Part shown: piece after piece, positions 61,114 through 64,000 of the stretch | How the letters are laid out: every line of letters starts with the position of its first letter | Numbering within the stretch: position 1 is the first letter of the stretch | Source: Enhygromyxa salina | Lineage (GTDB): Bacteria; Myxococcota_A; Polyangia; Nannocystales; Nannocystaceae | Assembly (NCBI RefSeq): GCF_000737335.2 | Contig: NZ_JMCC02000002.1 | Coordinates: forward strand, 62,001-126,000 | Direction: 5' to 3' | Length of the DNA stretch: 64,000 bases | The notes under the pieces: model-generated | Databases searched by the model: none | Told to the model about the DNA's origin: nothing | Seen by the model: only the letters and a program-made list of their open reading frames with translations | Translations under genes and position numbers: made by a program

Positions 61114-63090
61114 TCAGCGAAAGCCCAGCTGGGCGGCCGGCCCCTCGAGCGGTGCGGCGAGCCCAGACACGAGTGGCGCTGGCGCGCCAGCGTTGGCCCC
61201 TCCGTCGAGCTCGACCCAGTCCGCGAGATCCTCATCACCATCGAACTCACCGTTCGTGCAACACAGCAGCTCGTGGTCGCGCTCGGCCTGGCTGATGATC
61301 GCGTCCGCGCGCGAGGTGATGCCACCACGGGCCTGGAACTCGGCGAGCAGATCGTCGGAGATGACATCAAACCACGACAACAGCCGGCGCTGACCGTCGA
61401 CCTCGGTGCTCACGGCGATGCCCGAGTAGGTGTCGCTGCCGTAGTGGGTGCCGAGGACCTCGCCTTCGAGCAGCATCGCGCCCACCGCGAGCGGTGACGC
61501 GAGCTCGATATGCCACAGCAAGAAGTCGAGCTCGGGGTGCTCCGTCGAGCGGATCTGTACGCGCGTGCCGAACATCTCCTCTTCGACCGCGATGACCTCG
61601 CCGGCGATCGGCGAGCGGATCTCCACGGTCGCCCAGTCCACCTCATCCAGGGGGTGGTGGTAGTGCTTCATCGCTCGGCAGTGCTCGAAGTCGTCGGAGT
61701 AGTCGAAGCCGATCGTCGAGCGATACTTGCTGATCCAGCCGATGTCCTCGAGCGCGATGTAGCTGGTGTCGACAAAGTGGGGCCAGTCGTCGGCGGGTGG
61801 GTCGGGCAGCGGCCACGGCGCGGGATTTGGGCACTCTTCGATGTCCGTCGCCCACTTGTCGACGAGGTGCTGCTCGATCTCGGCGCGGTCGCTCTCCGCC
61901 ATCACACCGTCGAAGATCACCAGCTCGGCGAGCTCGTAGTCGACCGCATACGTGCCCGCGTAGCCGTCCCAGGCGTACAGGAGCATGCCGAGCCCGACCC
62001 CGGCGGAGCCCTCCGTGTAGGTCATGGTCTCGTCGGTCACTTGGCCGTCGCCAGCGAGCCAGTGGCGGCGCCGGTCATCGGGGCTCCCTTCCAGCACCAG
62101 CGACGATACGACTCGCGTTCCGACCGCGGCGCCAGTCGGGATGTGCGAGCGCTTGTTGAACCCGTTCTCCTGCGCGACCCAGATGTTCGGGTACCCACCA
62201 AGGCGACGGACCACGGCGAACGCCGTGATCGCTTGGTGGGTCGACGGTCGCAAGTCGAGGTCGCGGATCTCCATGAAGTCCTGCTCGAAGCGAACGGCCG
62301 GCCGCCCGCCGAAAGCGCTGGTGTCGAGTTCGGCCTTCTTGCTTGGTGCGTAGGCGATCGCGTGATGATCATGCCCGCTCTTGTCGCGCCACTCGTCGAT
62401 CTCTTGGCCGTCGACGGCGGGCTCTGAGTTGGCCAAGGTCTGGGCGCGGTCGGCCCCATCGAGCCACAGCAGCAGGTCGGGCCCGCAGTCGAGCGGGACG
62501 TCGCCGAGCTGCTCGACGGCGCCGCAGATGTTCCCGAGCACGCGAAAGGCCATGTCGCGGTCCAGAGTGGGGTTTTCCTTGTGCGTGTACGAGGTGCCGT
62601 CCGGGTACGGGTCCAGGCATGAGCCGTGGGAGCCCGTCTCGTCTGATTCATGAATCAGGCGCAGCGTATAGGTGCCGGGCTGCAGCAACGGCGCATCGAG
62701 GAAGGTGAAGGTCTGCCACTCCGCGATTCCGTCGCTGACCCGGGGCGGCTGGTCGACGCGCTCCGAGGTCGCGATCAGCGAGCCCCCGGGGCCGTCGCCT
62801 GTGGACAGCTCGACGCGCATGTGGGTGGGGATGAATAGATTGGGGGCAATCCACAGCTCGATCGCGTCGACCGAGGTCGCATGGGGGAGCAAGAAGCTCT
62901 GCAAGACCGTGCTGTCGTTCGCGAGCAGGTAGCAGCCATCGAAATCGACCTCGATGATCACCTCGCTGTCGCCTGACAGCCCGGATCGGGCTGCGTCGTG
63001 GGTACTGGGCGCATCGCTGTCGCAGCTGGTCGCGAGCGAGGCGGCAGCGGCGAGGGCGAGCAGTGTGATCATCCGGTGTTGAGTGGGCAT
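61114..63090 (-). CDS. Lipoprotein with LamG-like and M23-like domains
   Basis: A 658-residue lipoprotein: signal MPTQHRMITLLALAAAASL, lipobox ATSC. Residues ~45-175 are a beta-sandwich (VLQSFLLPHATSVDAIELWI, PGTYTLRLIHESDETG). Residues ~200-420 form a concanavalin/LamG-like domain (DCGPDLLLWLDGAD, DEWRDKSGHDHHAIAY, DYELAELVIFDGVM), common in exported binding proteins. Residues ~450-580 resemble an M23-type peptidase fold (IRSPIAGEVIAVEEEMFG, DFLLWHIELASPLAVG, LLEGEVLGTHYG), but no terminal HxH metal motif is seen, so activity is unlikely. It probably binds polysaccharide or peptidoglycan at the cell surface. Convergent with nothing functional; the kinase scrap lies beyond its 3' end. Confidence 0.72.
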   Translation of the reverse strand: MPTQHRMITLLALAAAASLATSCDSDAPSTHDAARSGLSGDSEVIIEVDFDGCYLLANDSTVLQSFLLPHATSVDAIELWIAPNLFIPTHMRVELSTGDGPGGSLIATSERVDQPPRVSDGIAEWQTFTFLDAPLLQPGTYTLRLIHESDETGSHGSCLDPYPDGTSYTHKENPTLDRDMAFRVLGNICGAVEQLGDVPLDCGPDLLLWLDGADRAQTLANSEPAVDGQEIDEWRDKSGHDHHAIAYAPSKKAELDTSAFGGRPAVRFEQDFMEIRDLDLRPSTHQAITAFAVVRRLGGYPNIWVAQENGFNKRSHIPTGAAVGTRVVSSLVLEGSPDDRRRHWLAGDGQVTDETMTYTEGSAGVGLGMLLYAWDGYAGTYAVDYELAELVIFDGVMAESDRAEIEQHLVDKWATDIEECPNPAPWPLPDPPADDWPHFVDTSYIALEDIGWISKYRSTIGFDYSDDFEHCRAMKHYHHPLDEVDWATVEIRSPIAGEVIAVEEEMFGTRVQIRSTEHPELDFLLWHIELASPLAVGAMLLEGEVLGTHYGSDTYSGIAVSTEVDGQRRLLSWFDVISDDLLAEFQARGGITSRADAIISQAERDHELLCCTNGEFDGDEDLADWVELDGGANAGAPAPLVSGLAAPLEGPAAQLGFR

Positions 63091-63594
63091 GCCTCACGGT
63101 GACGCCGGCCGGCGATCAGGGCGATGAGGTGAAGCCGCTGTGTCCTTGGGGGTGAGTCCCTCATGGGGCGGTGACAAGCACGCGCTTCAACAGCCGGTCG
63201 GGGCCATGGCGGCCGCGCGCGGACTGGACTGCCCAAGCCCAAAGGCGGCGACAACGTGATCGTCACGTATCGATCAGGTCGCCCCATTGGACCCCGCCGT
63301 CGAAGTCGACGGCCAACACCATCGGCTGCTGGTTGCACGAATCGAGCGTATACGCGGACTTTCAAATACCCAACGCGCAGACGTGCAATTTGTCACGTGC
63401 GTCGCGCCCACCAAAACTCGAGGATAACCGTCTTCGCATTGACGCAGCATGTTACGTTCCCGATGCTCCGATCCAGCGTTGGTGACGCCTGAACAACAAT
63501 AACCCAATTGTCAAAGACTCGAGCGTCAACCGCGACTGTCTCGAGCCACGAGCCCTTGCCCTCGCAGTCCCCTCGAAGTGAAGCGAGCCAAACG
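63091..63594. other. Intergenic region, no gene supported
   Basis: Separates the divergent genes at 63090 and 63595 and should hold both promoters. Several overlapping short frames exist on both strands, none with a family, signal peptide or ribosome-binding site. No repeat or clear hairpin noted. Confidence 0.5.
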
Positions 63595-64000
63595 ATGAGC
63601 CAGCCAATCGCAACCAAGAAGCGAGTGAGACTCTTCGCGGCTATGCTCCTCGCCTTTGCTGTCTTGGTCTCGTATTGGTGGCGCAGCGGACCGCCCGAAG
63701 AGCGGGAAGTCGGTGCGGATCCGGCCACCATGGCCGAACACAAGTCAAAATCGTGGATTGTCGAGACAGCGCGTGACGACCTGGAACTCCGGTTGGACGC
63801 GGGGCCGATGCTCACGGGCGTTGTGGTGGTCGCACCTTCGCTCGAACTCGACGGAGAGATCACAGTCTGTGGGCGTTCTGCCCTGTTTTCTTCGGGCCCT
63901 GTCGTCTGCACGACCGCGGACCAGGATGGACGATTCAGGATCCCTGCGAGCCAATTTCTCGATACGCAGATCCACGTATGCATGGTGGGTGCATCCGCAC
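63595..64000 (+). CDS. Exported protein with carboxypeptidase-regulatory-like domain, cut by window end
   Basis: The frame from ATG 63595 is open to the last base (135 complete codons). It starts MSQPIATKKRVRLFAAMLLA with a single hydrophobic helix (FAVLVSYWW), so it is exported or anchored. A short acidic linker follows, then a beta-sandwich start, LTGVVVVAPSLELDGEITVC, VVCTTADQDGRFRIPASQF, which matches carboxypeptidase-regulatory-like (Ig-fold) domains with the 'T..DG.F.i' turn. Further domains are expected beyond the window. Function unknown. Confidence 0.6.
   Translation, partial: MSQPIATKKRVRLFAAMLLAFAVLVSYWWRSGPPEEREVGADPATMAEHKSKSWIVETARDDLELRLDAGPMLTGVVVVAPSLELDGEITVCGRSALFSSGPVVCTTADQDGRFRIPASQFLDTQIHVCMVGASA

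Overview
The window is GC-rich and reads as a chromosome segment of a myxobacterium, most probably of the Nannocystis/Plesiocystis/Enhygromyxa branch. This rests on the many lipoproteins with long Gly-Asp runs after the signal peptide, a PAAR-like (DUF4150) type VI secretion effector locus with TIGR02270 and DUF2169 proteins, a large trans-AT polyketide synthase, a retron, and the strand-symmetric high-GC codon use. The genus is inference. No rRNA, tRNA, CRISPR array or intact insertion sequence was seen.

Layout. 1-4,714: a pirin, a small lipoprotein, an ATPase-like gene fragment, a lower-GC gene of unknown function with a coiled coil and a Cys/His tail, and a frameshifted gene. 4,831-10,693: a type VI secretion effector locus (HEAT-repeat TIGR02270, DUF2169, a ketosynthase-fold protein, a PAAR-like protein with a putative nuclease tail, two immunity candidates). 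10,811-14,177: a P450 plus the ruins of a biosynthetic cluster (PKS dehydratase remnant, P450 tail without its heme cysteine, methyltransferase, shortened thioesterase). 14,183-17,573: AI-2E family transporter, small membrane and lipoprotein genes (one broken), and an FGE-type lipoprotein with a Gly-Asp linker. 17,839-18,738: a 5'-truncated reverse transcriptase. 18,740-37,977: a trans-AT PKS cluster on the minus strand: hot-dog dehydratase, a 4,804-residue synthase (KS-DH-KR-ACP-DH*-ACP-KS-DH-KR-ACP-KS-KS-ACP-hydrolase), a tandem acyltransferase and a sulfotransferase, the last three overlapping. 38,075-45,077: redoxin lipoprotein, DUF309, several lipoproteins, a MATE exporter.

45,681-59,092 is the most remarkable part: a tightly spaced four-gene plus-strand operon (930-residue helical-repeat protein; 2,232-residue WD40-like/HEAT protein; winged-helix/degenerate-SWIM/WGR protein; retron-type reverse transcriptase with NARVH, YADD and VTG motifs) followed directly by two tandem 225-nt retron-like RNA units. 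The units are about 98% identical in their flanks, but each carries a 25-bp perfect hairpin arm of unrelated sequence on a constant GGCC base and a nearly constant 28-nt loop, and each lies inside its own, different, flanking inverted repeat. I read them as two msr-msd units served by one reverse transcriptase, with the msd stem exchanged as a block while perfect pairing is kept.

59,140-64,000: a CvrA/NhaP2-type antiporter, a histidine-kinase scrap, a large lipoprotein with LamG-like and M23-like regions, and the start of a secreted protein cut by the window end.
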